NCBI GenBank assembly: GCA_021779935.1
Contig: JAJXZT010000061.1
Location: 1-64,000 of the forward strand
DNA: 64,000 nucleotides
Origin: Acidobacteriota bacterium
Lineage (GTDB): Bacteria > Acidobacteriota > Terriglobia > Terriglobales > Acidobacteriaceae
Direction: 5' to 3'
Part shown: positions 50,724 to 62,551 of the stretch, in pieces
How positions within the stretch are numbered: position 1 is the first letter of the stretch
Layout: each line of letters opens with the position of its first letter
The notes under the pieces: generated by a model
The model's database searches: none
Told to the model about the DNA's origin: nothing
What the model saw: only the letters and a program-made list of their open reading frames with translations
Translations under genes and position numbers: made by a program

Positions 50724-53168
50724 ATGATCCGATTACGACTGGCCGTGCTCTTGTTGTTGACACTTTCGTATACAGCTTTTTCCCTTGACGAAAATTCTTC
50801 TACTCGCTTGACTGTCGGCAAAGTTGAGCACTACAAAGCTTTAACCAACGGCGCTGAGTACCAGTCTGGAAATGCGCTGGTTCGCATCACCGCGCTCACG
50901 CCTTCCATCGTCCGGTTGCGCTACACTGCGGGCAAACAATTTCCACAGGATTTTTCCTACGCCGTCGTTCCCAGCGCAAATGCGCTCACTTCGCCGGTGC
51001 AGCAATCAGAAGACGCTCAGTCGTTCGCTTTCGATACCGGCGGCATGGTGGTTCGCATTCAACGTGCGACCGGGCAGGTACAGTTCCTCGATCATGCGGG
51101 CAAACTCATCTCGGGCGATGATGCCACTCGGCCCATCGTTTGGCACGGCAGCGAGTTCCGCGTCTATAAATCGATGCCTGTCGATGAACACTACTTCGGG
51201 CTCGGCGACAAGGCCGGCCCCATCGATCATCGCAACTCCGCCTTTACCATGTGGAACACCGACGCCTTCGGTTGGACCGAGGGGACCGATCCACTCTACA
51301 AAAGCATTCCGTTCTTCCTCGGATTGCGTGGCGGCAAAGCTTACGGCATTTTTCTTGATAACACTTTCCGCAGCAGCTTCGACTTCGGAAAGGCGTCGCC
51401 CGACTATTACTCCTTCGGCGCCACCGGCGGCGAGTTGAACTACTACTTCATCTATGGTCCAGACCCCAAGTCCGTCATCGAGAACTACACCACGCTGACG
51501 GGACGCACTCCGCTTCCGCCGCTGTTTTCGCTGGCCTACCAGCAGAGCCGCTACAGTTATTTTCCAGAAGCGCGCGTGCGCCAGGTGGCCGAGGAATTTC
51601 GCCGCCGCCACATCCCGCTCGACGTCATCTACTTCGACATTGATTATCTGCAGGGCTACCGGGCCTTCGACATCAACCGCACATACTTCCCGCACTTCGA
51701 GCAACTCATCAAGGATCTCGCCGCGGAAGGCATCAAGAGCGTCGTCATCTCTGACCTTCATCTCGAAGCCAAGCCCGGATACGCTCCCTACGACGAGGGC
51801 CTGAAGGGCGACGATTTTCTCAAGAATCCCGACGGCAGTCTTTATCTCGGACACGTCTGGCCGGGAATGTGCGTCTTCCCAGACTTCACGCGCCAGTCCG
51901 TGCGCGACTGGTATGGTTCGCTCTACAAGGACTTTGTCGACATGGGCGTGCGCGGCTTCTGGAACGACATGAACGAGCCTGCGGTTTTTCGCTATCCGCA
52001 GAAGACAATTCCGCTCGATGTGGTCGACCGTATCGACGACCCCGGCTACCACCGCGTCACCAACCAGCGCGAGATCCACAACGTTTTTGGCATGCAGAAC
52101 GTCCGCGCCACGCATGATGGCCTGCTCAAACTCGCGCCGAATCTTCGACCCTTCGTGTTGACGCGCGCCGCCTTTGCTGGAACGCAGCGCTACGCGGCCA
52201 CATGGACCGGCGACAATTCCTCCACTTGGACGCACTACCGGCTCACGTTGCCCACCATTCTCAGTATGAATGTTTCGGGCTATCCACTCGTCGGTGATGA
52301 CATCGGCGGCTTCGCCGGCAGCCCGACGCCCGACCTGCTCACTCGCTGGATGGAACTCGGCGCGTTCATCCCCATCTATCGCAACCACACATCCAACGGC
52401 ACGCTTGACCAGGAGCCGTGGGTGCACGGGCCTTACCAGGAAGCGATTCGCAAGCGCTACATCGAGACGCGCTATCGATTGCTGCCTTACATCTACACCA
52501 GCATGGAGAAGACTTCGCGCACCGGTGTCCCGCTGATGCGCCCGATGTTTGTCGAGTTCCCTTCTGACGATCGGCTCGCCACCATCGATAGCGAGTACAT
52601 GTTCGGTCCGGACTTACTGGTGGCGCCGAAGCTGCTGGAAACACTCGACCCCTACGACGTCATCTTCCCCAAGGGCCCGTGGTATGACTACTGGACAGGC
52701 GAGCGCATCGAGGGCGGCGTCACGCGCAAATTGAATCCTCCTCTCGATGTACTGCCCGTCTACGTGCGCGGTGGCTCCATCCTGCCGCAACAACCCGTGG
52801 TGCAATCCACGGATGATGTGCCGAACGGCCCGCTCGAACTTCGCGTCTATCCTGGCCCCGACTGCCACGGCTCCATTTATTCCGACGACGGCAAGACTTT
52901 CGACTATCGCAAGGGAGCCTTCTTTCGCCAGTCGTTCACCTGTGAAGTTTCAAGCACGGGCATTCAAGTGAAGCTCGACGTGCCAGCCGGAAACTATCAT
53001 CCATGGTGGCATCAGCTTCGGTTGACCATCTTTGGCGAAACCCGTCCGCGGGAAGTTTTCATCGATGGCCGCCCGGCGCAGGGTTGGAAGTACGATGAGG
53101 CAGCGCGCGTCGTCACCATCAACATGCCGGCGACTGCGCAAGCCTCTGCGGTCAGCATCGCTCGCTGA
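50724..53168 (+). CDS. Exported GH31 alpha-glucosidase
   Basis: 814 residues with a signal peptide (IRLRLAVLLLLTLSYTAFS). GH31 domain order: N-terminal beta-sandwich, (beta/alpha)8 barrel with GFWNDMNEPA (nucleophile Asp ~415) and TWTGDNSSTW (acid/base Asp ~497), then proximal and distal C-terminal beta domains (YVRGGSILPQQPVVQ). FFLGLRGGKAYGIFLDNTFRSSFDFG is family-typical. It removes terminal alpha-glucose units from malto-oligosaccharides in the periplasm. It is the first of three rightward genes (GH31, malQ, MFS). Confidence 0.94.
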   Translation: MIRLRLAVLLLLTLSYTAFSLDENSSTRLTVGKVEHYKALTNGAEYQSGNALVRITALTPSIVRLRYTAGKQFPQDFSYAVVPSANALTSPVQQSEDAQSFAFDTGGMVVRIQRATGQVQFLDHAGKLISGDDATRPIVWHGSEFRVYKSMPVDEHYFGLGDKAGPIDHRNSAFTMWNTDAFGWTEGTDPLYKSIPFFLGLRGGKAYGIFLDNTFRSSFDFGKASPDYYSFGATGGELNYYFIYGPDPKSVIENYTTLTGRTPLPPLFSLAYQQSRYSYFPEARVRQVAEEFRRRHIPLDVIYFDIDYLQGYRAFDINRTYFPHFEQLIKDLAAEGIKSVVISDLHLEAKPGYAPYDEGLKGDDFLKNPDGSLYLGHVWPGMCVFPDFTRQSVRDWYGSLYKDFVDMGVRGFWNDMNEPAVFRYPQKTIPLDVVDRIDDPGYHRVTNQREIHNVFGMQNVRATHDGLLKLAPNLRPFVLTRAAFAGTQRYAATWTGDNSSTWTHYRLTLPTILSMNVSGYPLVGDDIGGFAGSPTPDLLTRWMELGAFIPIYRNHTSNGTLDQEPWVHGPYQEAIRKRYIETRYRLLPYIYTSMEKTSRTGVPLMRPMFVEFPSDDRLATIDSEYMFGPDLLVAPKLLETLDPYDVIFPKGPWYDYWTGERIEGGVTRKLNPPLDVLPVYVRGGSILPQQPVVQSTDDVPNGPLELRVYPGPDCHGSIYSDDGKTFDYRKGAFFRQSFTCEVSSTGIQVKLDVPAGNYHPWWHQLRLTIFGETRPREVFIDGRPAQGWKYDEAARVVTINMPATAQASAVSIAR

Positions 53169-53270
53169 TCCCGGAAACATTGGCTGGCCGCGGCCTCGGG
53201 TCGCAGCCCATTTCGCTCGCTTCGCCGATACTTGCGAAGTGGCCCACGGAACGCTTACTGTAACGAACCA

Positions 53271-54803
53271 ATGAAATTTCCTCGCTCCAGTGGAATCCTG
53301 CTGCACCCTACGTCGTTGCCCGGTCCTTACGGCATCGGAGAACTCGGCAAGGAAGCCTTTCGGTTTGTGGACTACCTGCGCGGCGCCGGCATGAAAATCT
53401 GGCAGGTGCTCCCGCTTAACCCGACGGGATATGGCGACTCTCCGTACCAGTCATTCTCGGCCTTCGCCGGCAACCCCCTGCTCGTCAGTCTTGATAATCT
53501 CGCCGCGCAAGGGCTGCTTGATACATCGTCACTTGCCGATGTTCCGAAGTTCCCCACGTCGCAGGTCGATTTTGGCTCGGTCATTGCATTCAAGTTCCCG
53601 CTCCTGCGGAAGGCCGCCGCAAAGTTCTTTCTCTCTGCAACACCCTCGCAGCGCGACGCCTTCGAGCGCTTCTGCCGCGAGAACGCTGCATGGCTCGACG
53701 ATTACGCGCTCTTCATGGCCGTCAAGGACGCGCACCACGGCGTCGTCTGGACAAGTTGGGACGCGGCCATCGCCGCACGCAAGCCCGCCGCAATGGCCCA
53801 TTGGCGGCAAAAGCTCTCCGCCGAAATCGACGCCTATAAATTCTGGCAGTTTGAATTCTTCCGCCAGTGGCGCGCTCTCAAGCAGCACTGCCACCACGGC
53901 GGAATTCGCGTTATGGGCGATATCCCCATCTACGTCGCACACGATAGCGCCGACGTCTGGGCTAATCCTGAACTTTTCTGGCTCGACGAGCGCGGCAACC
54001 CAATGCGCGTCGCGGGCGTTCCACCCGATTACTTCAGCGCCACCGGACAACTCTGGGGCAATCCCATCTATCGTTGGGACCTCATGAAGCAAAACGGATA
54101 CCAGTGGTGGATCGAGCGTTTCCGCGCCTGCTTCGAAATGTTCGACATGGTTCGCGTCGATCACTTCCGCGGCTTCGAGGCTTACTGGGAGATCCCTGCC
54201 GGCGAACCCACGGCGATGAACGGCCAGTGGATCAAGGGACCCGGCGCCGATCTCTTCCATACACTCACGCGCACGCTTCCTGAACTGCCCATCGTCGCGG
54301 AAAATCTTGGCGTTATCACTCCCGAGGTCGAAGCCATTCGCCACCAGTTCGAATTTCCCGGCATGGCTATTTTTCAATTCGCCTTCAGCACGGACCCGCA
54401 GGCGCCGACATTCCGTCCGCACAATTACGTACGGAACCTCGTCGCCTACACCGGCGGGCACGATAACGACACCATGTTCGGCTGGTGGCGTTCGGGCGTT
54501 TCCGATAGCACGCGCAGTGCCGCTGATGTCGAAAAGGAATACGCCGACACGCGGGACTATCTCGGCGTCACACGCGAGCAACTCGATCGCGAAGTGAACT
54601 GGATCTTCATCCGCCACGTGATGATGTCGATTGCGGATACGGTTCTGTTTCCCATGCAGGATGTGCTGGGGCTCGGCTCGGAGGCTCGCATGAATCTTCC
54701 TGGCAGTCTTGGCCGCAACTGGAAGTGGCGCATGCAGCCTGATGCTTTGCGGCCGGAGCATCAAGCACGACTGAAGAGGTTCGTGGAGATGTACGACCGC
54801 TGA
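53271..54803 (+). CDS. malQ: 4-alpha-glucanotransferase
   Basis: 510-residue GH77 amylomaltase, disproportionating maltose and maltodextrins in the cytoplasm. The start at 53271 gives the family N-terminus KFPRSSGILLHPTSLPGPYGIG. The catalytic residues are in VRVDHFRG (Asp ~297), IVAENLGVIT (Glu ~344) and TGGHDNDT (Asp ~398). It lacks a signal peptide, so imported glucans are processed inside. The gap to the GH31 stop is 102 bases with no terminator. Confidence 0.95.
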   Translation: MKFPRSSGILLHPTSLPGPYGIGELGKEAFRFVDYLRGAGMKIWQVLPLNPTGYGDSPYQSFSAFAGNPLLVSLDNLAAQGLLDTSSLADVPKFPTSQVDFGSVIAFKFPLLRKAAAKFFLSATPSQRDAFERFCRENAAWLDDYALFMAVKDAHHGVVWTSWDAAIAARKPAAMAHWRQKLSAEIDAYKFWQFEFFRQWRALKQHCHHGGIRVMGDIPIYVAHDSADVWANPELFWLDERGNPMRVAGVPPDYFSATGQLWGNPIYRWDLMKQNGYQWWIERFRACFEMFDMVRVDHFRGFEAYWEIPAGEPTAMNGQWIKGPGADLFHTLTRTLPELPIVAENLGVITPEVEAIRHQFEFPGMAIFQFAFSTDPQAPTFRPHNYVRNLVAYTGGHDNDTMFGWWRSGVSDSTRSAADVEKEYADTRDYLGVTREQLDREVNWIFIRHVMMSIADTVLFPMQDVLGLGSEARMNLPGSLGRNWKWRMQPDALRPEHQARLKRFVEMYDR

Positions 54804-54883
54804 TCGATGCGGCCGCACGCCGTCACGCGTTGGCGGGATGTTTTGGTTTTTGATTTCTGCGATACTGCGCAAAAGGATCGTGC

Positions 54884-56227
54884 ATGAATAAGCCCCGTCG
54901 AAGTTTTTGGCAGATCTGGAACATGAGTTTTGGCTTCCTCGGCATTCAGTTCGGCTGGGGCCTACAGATGGCCAACATGAGCGCCATTTACGAGTATCTT
55001 GGCGCAAGCGCTGACCGCATTCCCATGCTTTGGCTGGCCGCACCGCTCACCGGCCTGCTCGTTCAGCCGCTCATCGGACACGCCAGCGACCACACCTGGG
55101 GCCGCCTCGGACGCCGTCGCCCATACTTCCTCACGGGCGCCCTTCTCAGTAGTTTCGCGCTGCTGCTCATGCCGCGCAGTTCCGCGCTCTGGATGGCTGC
55201 CGGTCTGCTCTGGGTTCTCGACGCCTCCATCAATATCTCCATGGAACCCTTTCGCGCCTTCGTCGCCGATCTGCTCCCGGAGGAGCAGCGCACCGAAGGC
55301 TTCGCGATGCAGTCGCTGTTCATCGGGCTCGGCGCGGTGGTCGCGTCCGCGCTCCCCTGGATACTGACCAACTGGTTCCATCTCCACAGCGAGGCCACTG
55401 GCGCGCATGCCATCCCGCTGACGATTCGCCTCTCGTTCTACATGGGCGCAGTTGCGTTCCTCGGCGCGGTTCTCTGGACAATTTTCTCCACGCCTGAATA
55501 TCCGCCGGAGAATCTCGACGAATTCCATCGCATGAAATCGGAAAGGCGCGGCATCGGGCAAAACGTTGCGGAAATTTTCGAATCCATTCGCCTGATGCCG
55601 AAAACGATGCGGCAGCTCGCGCCGGTGCAGCTCATGACCTGGCTCGGACTCTTCTGCATGTGGCTTTATTTCCCGGTCGCCGTCGCCCACAACGTTTTTG
55701 GCGCGCCCTCCGAGAAGTCTCCCATCTACACCGCGGGTGTTGAGTGGGCCGGCATCTGTTTCGGACTCTACTCCGCCGTCTGTTTCGTCTGGTCGTTCGC
55801 GCTCCCCGGACTGGCAAAGCACCTTGGGCGCAGACACACACATTCACTGTGTCTTGCTGCCGGAGCCATCGGCTTGATCTCGGTCGCGGTCATCCACAAC
55901 AAATTTCTACTGTTGCTTTCGATGACGGGTGTCGGCATCGCCTGGGCCAGCATTCTCTCCATGCCTTACGCCATCCTCGCCGGATCACTGCCCGAGGAGA
56001 AAACCGGCGTCTACATGGGCATTTTCAACTTTTTTATCGTGACGCCGGAAATCATTGCGTCGCTCTTTTTCGGCTGGGTAATGAATCACCTGCTGCACAA
56101 CAATCGCCTTGCAGCCGTTATCGCCGGCGGAGTTTTTCTTCTGATCGCTGCCCTGCTGATGCAGCGCGTCCACGACCCCTTCGAAGCCGCGACGAAATCC
56201 AAAACCGTTTCCGCCGCGCAGTCATAA
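54884..56227 (+). CDS. MFS sugar permease, probable maltose transporter
   Basis: 447 residues with 12 predicted membrane helices. The MFS loop 2-3 motif appears as PLIGHASDHTWGRLGRRRPYFLTGALLSS, followed by INISMEPFRAFVADLLPEEQRTEGFAMQSLFIGLG. The N-terminus (MSFGFLGIQFGWGLQMANMSAIYEYLGA) and that loop are typical of the bacterial sucrose/maltose MFS group (SLC45-like). Its location after malQ supports maltose or glucose-oligomer import, which is inference. It ends the rightward sugar operon; the YceH gene begins 81 bases on. Confidence 0.86.
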   Translation: MNKPRRSFWQIWNMSFGFLGIQFGWGLQMANMSAIYEYLGASADRIPMLWLAAPLTGLLVQPLIGHASDHTWGRLGRRRPYFLTGALLSSFALLLMPRSSALWMAAGLLWVLDASINISMEPFRAFVADLLPEEQRTEGFAMQSLFIGLGAVVASALPWILTNWFHLHSEATGAHAIPLTIRLSFYMGAVAFLGAVLWTIFSTPEYPPENLDEFHRMKSERRGIGQNVAEIFESIRLMPKTMRQLAPVQLMTWLGLFCMWLYFPVAVAHNVFGAPSEKSPIYTAGVEWAGICFGLYSAVCFVWSFALPGLAKHLGRRHTHSLCLAAGAIGLISVAVIHNKFLLLLSMTGVGIAWASILSMPYAILAGSLPEEKTGVYMGIFNFFIVTPEIIASLFFGWVMNHLLHNNRLAAVIAGGVFLLIAALLMQRVHDPFEAATKSKTVSAAQS

Positions 56228-56308
56228 AGCGATCCGCGTCTTCAGCATCGGCCACGATGATGGGATAATCTCTACGAAGCCAAATTTCTTTGTGGATCGA
56301 TTCACGCC

Positions 56309-56965
56309 GTGAATATCGTGCTCAACGAAGTGGAAGTCCGTGTCCTGGGCTCGCTGGTGGAAAAAGGGATCACCACGCCCGAGTACTACCCTCTCTCGCT
56401 GAACGCGCTCACCAACGCGTGCAATCAGAAATCCAGCCGCGATCCCGTGATGGAACTCTCCGACGATGCCGTTCGCGAGGCGCTGTATTCGCTCGACGAA
56501 AAGGGATTGGCTTCAACCTCCGCCGGGTCCTCCGGACGCGTTTCGAAGTTCGAGCACCGTTTGCAGGAGGTCTTCAACTTCGACCGCCGCGAGACCGCCG
56601 TCTTCTGCATGTTGCTGCTGCGCGGTCCGCAGACGCCCGGCGAACTGCGCGGACGCACCGAGCGCATGCATCATTTCGAGGACCTTGACGAGGTGCAATT
56701 CGCGCTCCAGCGCCTGATGCAGCGCGAGCCTCCGCTCGTCAAGCTGCTGCCTCGTCAACCGGGAACAAAAGAGGCGCGTTACGCACACCTGATGGCAGGC
56801 GACGTGGAAGCTCCATCCGCCGCGCAGGTGTCAATGATGGAAGGCGCAATGGATTCGAGCGAGAAAGAACGCGTCGCGCGGATGGAAGAGGAAATCGCCA
56901 GTCTGAGAAATGAAGTAGAGGAACTGAAGCGCCTGTTCGCGGACTTCCGCAAACAGTTTGAGTGA
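56309..56965 (+). CDS. YceH-family (DUF480) protein
   Basis: 218 residues, GTG start. It has two tandem winged-helix domains of the YceH family: the first reads VEVRVLGSLVEKGITTPEYYPLSLNALTNACNQKSSRDPVMELSDDAVREAL, the second VFCMLLLRGPQTPGELRGRTERMHHFEDLDEV. A C-terminal coiled coil (EKERVARMEEEIASLRNEVEELKRLFADFRKQ) ends it. The molecular function of YceH is not established; DNA or partner binding is expected from the fold. It is cytoplasmic. Confidence 0.92.
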   Translation: MNIVLNEVEVRVLGSLVEKGITTPEYYPLSLNALTNACNQKSSRDPVMELSDDAVREALYSLDEKGLASTSAGSSGRVSKFEHRLQEVFNFDRRETAVFCMLLLRGPQTPGELRGRTERMHHFEDLDEVQFALQRLMQREPPLVKLLPRQPGTKEARYAHLMAGDVEAPSAAQVSMMEGAMDSSEKERVARMEEEIASLRNEVEELKRLFADFRKQFE

Positions 56966-57046
56966 TGCTGATTACTCAGGAAACTGGCTCACGCCGAGCC
57001 CCGAGGTGAGGAAATTTCGCAGAGTGTCTTCACTTTTCACTTTCTC

Positions 57047-58066
57047 TTACAGCGTAATTTCCGGCATGTCCATGTTGTGCTTGGCGAAGGCGTTCAGGAA
57101 AGCCCGCACCACCATCGGATCGAACTCCCGTCTAGCGCCATGTTCAATGATGTCCTTCGCTTCGTAGGGAGAGCTTCCCTTGCGATACGGACGGTCGCTG
57201 GTGATGGCATCGTATGCGTCCGCCACCGCGAGGATTCTTGATTCCAGCGGAATCTCTTCCCCTGCACGCGGCGTGTAACCTGAGCCATCGAAGCGGTCAT
57301 GATGCGAGAAGATGATCGGCAGCACGCGTTTCAGCGAGCCGCCCACTGGCTCCAGAATATCGATTCCCCGGGCCACATGCTGACGAATCTCTTCGTATTC
57401 GTCCTTGGTCAGGCGCGCTGCCTTGAAGAGCAGGTCCTTGCTGATGTCCAGCTTTCCAATATCGTGGAGCAGCGCGGCAGCGCGGACATCTTCCGTGCGC
57501 TCCGGCGTAAATCCCATCTCCTGCGCAATCCGCGTGGCGTAGATCGAAACGCGGTAGGAGTGGTTCTGCGTGTACTTATCTTTTGAAATGAAGTGGCCCA
57601 GGATCATCACCACGCCGTAATACGTCTCGCGCAGTTCGCGCATCTTCGCCTGGTTCAAGTCGTAGAGTGAACCCATCGCGAATGCGGTCAGGATCAGGAT
57701 TCCACCCCAGACTCCGATGTCGTACCACTTCTCGCCGGCCAGTACCATTCCGCGATCGCTGAACAGCGCCGGGTTGTAGTACGTCACCACAACCACCAGC
57801 AGCACACTCGCCACCGCCGTCAGCATCGCGTGACGGCGTCCATAACAATAGGCTGAGAAGATTGTCGGCAGCGTGTAGAAACTTAACAGCATGCCGTGAG
57901 AGCCGATTACGAAGTTGAACAAACCGGCTATGACAAATAGCGACAATACCAACCAGAGCTCGCGATTGACCTCGGACACCCTGGCCAGAACCCGGCCGAA
58001 TAGATTCCCTTTTTCGCGCCGTGGCCACATCTCATGTTCGAGGCGATGTTCCACTTCAGTATTCAT
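57047..58066 (-). CDS. Membrane HD-GYP-type phosphodiesterase
   Basis: 339 residues. The N-terminal half has about five hydrophobic segments (residues 36-135), like MASE-type sensor membrane domains. The HD-GYP domain follows: HSYRVSIYATRIAQEMG, LLHDIGKLDI (HD pair ~201) and HHDRFDGSGYTPRAGEEIPLESRILAVADAYDAITSDRPYR. The GYP motif reads GYT, a common variant. It probably hydrolyses cyclic di-GMP or a related dinucleotide. It lies downstream of typA in the same direction with an 87-base gap. Confidence 0.88.
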   Translation of the reverse strand: MNTEVEHRLEHEMWPRREKGNLFGRVLARVSEVNRELWLVLSLFVIAGLFNFVIGSHGMLLSFYTLPTIFSAYCYGRRHAMLTAVASVLLVVVVTYYNPALFSDRGMVLAGEKWYDIGVWGGILILTAFAMGSLYDLNQAKMRELRETYYGVVMILGHFISKDKYTQNHSYRVSIYATRIAQEMGFTPERTEDVRAAALLHDIGKLDISKDLLFKAARLTKDEYEEIRQHVARGIDILEPVGGSLKRVLPIIFSHHDRFDGSGYTPRAGEEIPLESRILAVADAYDAITSDRPYRKGSSPYEAKDIIEHGARREFDPMVVRAFLNAFAKHNMDMPEITL

Positions 58067-58153
58067 GACCTACCCCAAAACCCAAGCGGAATCGTATCGA
58101 GTAGGAGGCTGCTTGGCAAGTAACCTTGGGCAGAACGCAAGCGGCTTGGAACC

Positions 58154-59968
<1,815 letters not shown>

Positions 59969-60133
59969 ACGGAATCCTTCTGTCTCTTGCGTAAATCGGG
60001 TGATCGAATCCGGAGGGATCTCTACCGTACGCTGCGGGAAATTACCGGAAAATGCCTACTTCTTAGTGTACATCAGGGCAGGTATCTATCAGGCGGGGCG
60101 GCTGCCGCTCTGGCCATTTTCACCCAAAAGAGT

Positions 60134-60155
60134 AGGGCGGCCCGTAAGCCGCCCT
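60134..60155 (-). terminator. Terminator of the cold-shock gene
   Basis: AGGGCGGC (60134-60141) and GCCGCCCT (60148-60155) around CCGTAA. Read leftward, ACTCTTTTGGG follows. It is 34 bases past the cspA stop. Confidence 0.65.
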
Positions 60156-60188
60156 CTCCCAAACTTTGAACGGTTCGCCTTGAACAAC

Positions 60189-60389
60189 TTACAGCGGCAT
60201 TACGTTCTCTGCCTGCCAGCCCTTGGGTCCCTTTACGACGTCGAACTGCACGGCTTGTCCCTCTTTTAAACTGCGGAAGCCGCCGCCCTGAATAGCGGAA
60301 AAGTGAACGAATACGTCTTCGCCATTTTGGCGGCTGATGAAGCCAAAGCCCTTTGCGTCGTTAAACCACTTAACTGTTCCTTGTTCCAT
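60189..60389 (-). CDS. Cold-shock domain protein
   Basis: 66 residues, a whole [23 protein letters not shown] carries RNP1 (KGFGFIS), DVFVHFSAI carries RNP2 (VFVHFS), and the tail [21 protein letters not shown] closes the barrel. It binds single-stranded RNA/DNA and acts as an RNA chaperone. CspA-type genes often have a long leader; here about 220 bases separate it from the divergent hemerythrin gene. Confidence 0.97.
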   Translation of the reverse strand: MEQGTVKWFNDAKGFGFISRQNGEDVFVHFSAIQGGGFRSLKEGQAVQFDVVKGPKGWQAENVMPL

Positions 60390-60612
60390 GGTGTAGCAAA
60401 ATCCTTTTATTGATTGAAATCAGCGGGTGAATCGAAGGTACTAGCTGGGCAGGCACGTGCCATGTGTTGCAGTTTCTGCTCACGTCCTTCCAAGTCAAAC
60501 GCACACCAATTATACATCGAAACATCGACGTATTCATCAAACTTGCCGTCCATGGCCTGATGGACCGTCCTCCATGCGCATTCTGGGCGATAATGAAGTG
60601 GGTGGTTTTTCC

Positions 60613-61179
60613 ATGCTGAATCAGATTCGTAATCGGGCCGCGTCTTCCGGACCGCAGACCGCCGCCAGCCTTTTACTAGGCTGTCATGATCGCATCCGTC
60701 ACTTTACCGGCGTCGCCGTCAACCTTGCGCATGCGCACGCCGCCGAACCCGGCCAGATTTCTCGTGCTGCTGATGCCGTTTACCGGTATTTCTCGATCTC
60801 CCTTCCGCTCCACGAAGCCGACGAAAATCTCTCGCTGCACCCGCGCCTTCATCGCGCCCTCGGCACCGCCGCGCCTGACGAACACAGTACGCTCCGGCAG
60901 TTGGCCGGCCCCGCCGCCGACGCCATGCTCGAGCAGCACGAGTCGATCGATCAGCTCGTCGAGCGCATGTTGCCCTTGCTCACCATCCTGCGCAATAATC
61001 CCGCCGCGCTGCCCGATGTAGCCAACGAGTTGTGCGAAATTACTTCGGCACTCAAGCAGATGTTCGATGGACATTTAAAGCTGGAAGAAGAGACGGTCTT
61101 CCCCGCGATGGAGAAGTATTTATCGCCGGAAGAGTTGGCAGGCCTGGTCGCGGAGATGCAGGCCCGCCGCAAGAATTAG
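60613..61179 (+). CDS. Hemerythrin-like HHE-domain protein
   Basis: About 188 residues. The HHE cation-binding four-helix bundle is seen from residue ~25: GCHDRIRHFTGVAVNLAHAH, then LPLHEADENLSLHPRL, EQHESIDQLVERMLPLL and GHLKLEEETVFPAMEKYL, together supplying the His and Glu ligands for a diiron centre. The longer frame upstream has two ATGs at 60457 and 60574; 60613 starts with the first plausible domain residues. A role in oxygen/NO sensing or iron handling is plausible. It is a single gene. Confidence 0.78.
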   Translation: MLNQIRNRAASSGPQTAASLLLGCHDRIRHFTGVAVNLAHAHAAEPGQISRAADAVYRYFSISLPLHEADENLSLHPRLHRALGTAAPDEHSTLRQLAGPAADAMLEQHESIDQLVERMLPLLTILRNNPAALPDVANELCEITSALKQMFDGHLKLEEETVFPAMEKYLSPEELAGLVAEMQARRKN

Positions 61180-61261
61180 CAGTAAAAGAAACAGGCAATC
61201 GGAAGACAAACCACGTCGCGTCCGTCTTCAGTTCTTCCGATTTTCGGTTTTTCCGATTACT

Positions 61262-62539
61262 TCACTCGTAGCGCAACGCTTCCACGGGATCGAGTCTTGA
61301 AGCCTTCACTGCCGGGTAGAGTCCGAAAAAGAGTCCCACGCTCATTGCCGCCGCCACCGCCACGCCGATCGCCCAGATCGGTACCGCTGCCGGAATCTTC
61401 GGCAATGCAATGTTGGCAATGAAGACCAGCGAGAGGGCGCAGATCACCCCGAGCACACCTCCGGCTCCGGTGAGCACAACCGCCTCCACCAGGAACTGCC
61501 GGATAACGTCCGTGCGCCGTGCGCCGATCGCCTTGCGAATGCCGATCTCGTGAGTTCTCTCGGTCACCGACATCAGCATGATGTTCATCACGCCGACGCC
61601 GCCCACCATCAATCCCACCGATGCAATCGCCATCGTCAGCAGCGCCACCGAACTCATGATCTGCCGGAATTGCGTGGCGATTGCCTCCGCGCTGGAGATG
61701 CCAAAATTATTCTTGGCGTCATACGGCACTTGCCTCAACCGCCGCAGCACGCCGGTAATTTCGTCCTCCGCCTCGGATTTCCGTCCGGGATAGGCCAGCG
61801 CGGTAATAAAGTTCTCCAGGTCCTGCGGACGGTGCTTGCGATACGTGAGGTATGGAATGATGACTTCCTTGTCGGCGCTGCTGTCGCGCAGAAAGACACC
61901 TTTCCGTTTCTCCAGCACGCCGATCACGCGGAAGTTCATTCCGCCGACTTGCACTTCTTTGCCAAGGGCGTCCTGTGCCGGGAAGAGCGTGTCCGCCAGG
62001 TCGTAGCCCAGCACCGTCACGTCCTGCCGGTGATAATTCTCGGCGTCCGTGAAGAAGCGTCCGTACGCCATCTTCGCGTTTTGTACTTCCGGGTAATTTG
62101 GCGTAGCACCGGAGAAGTCGATGTTGAATACTTCCTTGCCCTCATAGCGCGCCGTCGGCAGAAATGTCGGTGGCCCTGGCGTGAAGCTCCACGGCTCTAC
62201 CTGAACGTTAACCGCTTTCACGTCCGGGCAATCCTCCGCCAGCGCTTCGCCCTCTTCCAGTGTCAGCGGTTTGCGCATGCGCTCTTCCTGCGAGAGCCGC
62301 CCGATGTGTATGCCTGGCTCAAACTTGAAGATGAACAGAGTGTCCGTACCAAAGTCTTCCAGGTAAGCGCGCATGTCGGAGTCCACGCCGTACATGATGG
62401 CGAACACCAGCAGCAGGACAACCACGGCAATCACCACTCCGAGGACGGTCAACGCCGAGCGCGTCTTGTGTTCGCGCAGCGTATCTATCGCCATCTTCGT
62501 GTTCTCGCCGAGTTGAAGAAGTTTCCGTAGCTGCTTCAT
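61262..62539 (-). CDS. MacB-type ABC transporter permease
   Basis: 425 residues. One N-terminal helix (SALTVLGVVIAVVVLLLVFAIM) is followed by a large periplasmic MacB-type domain and then the FtsX-like core (VALLTMAIASVGLMVGGVGVMNIMLMSVTERTHEIGIRKAIGARRTDVIRQFLVEA) with three further helices. The C-terminus ends DPVEALRYE, the usual MacB tail. ATG 62539 has AGGTG eight bases upstream. It is 12 bases downstream of a paralogous permease; the ATPase partner is not in the window. Confidence 0.9.
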   Translation of the reverse strand: MKQLRKLLQLGENTKMAIDTLREHKTRSALTVLGVVIAVVVLLLVFAIMYGVDSDMRAYLEDFGTDTLFIFKFEPGIHIGRLSQEERMRKPLTLEEGEALAEDCPDVKAVNVQVEPWSFTPGPPTFLPTARYEGKEVFNIDFSGATPNYPEVQNAKMAYGRFFTDAENYHRQDVTVLGYDLADTLFPAQDALGKEVQVGGMNFRVIGVLEKRKGVFLRDSSADKEVIIPYLTYRKHRPQDLENFITALAYPGRKSEAEDEITGVLRRLRQVPYDAKNNFGISSAEAIATQFRQIMSSVALLTMAIASVGLMVGGVGVMNIMLMSVTERTHEIGIRKAIGARRTDVIRQFLVEAVVLTGAGGVLGVICALSLVFIANIALPKIPAAVPIWAIGVAVAAAMSVGLFFGLYPAVKASRLDPVEALRYE

Positions 62540-62551
62540 CGCCACACCTGT

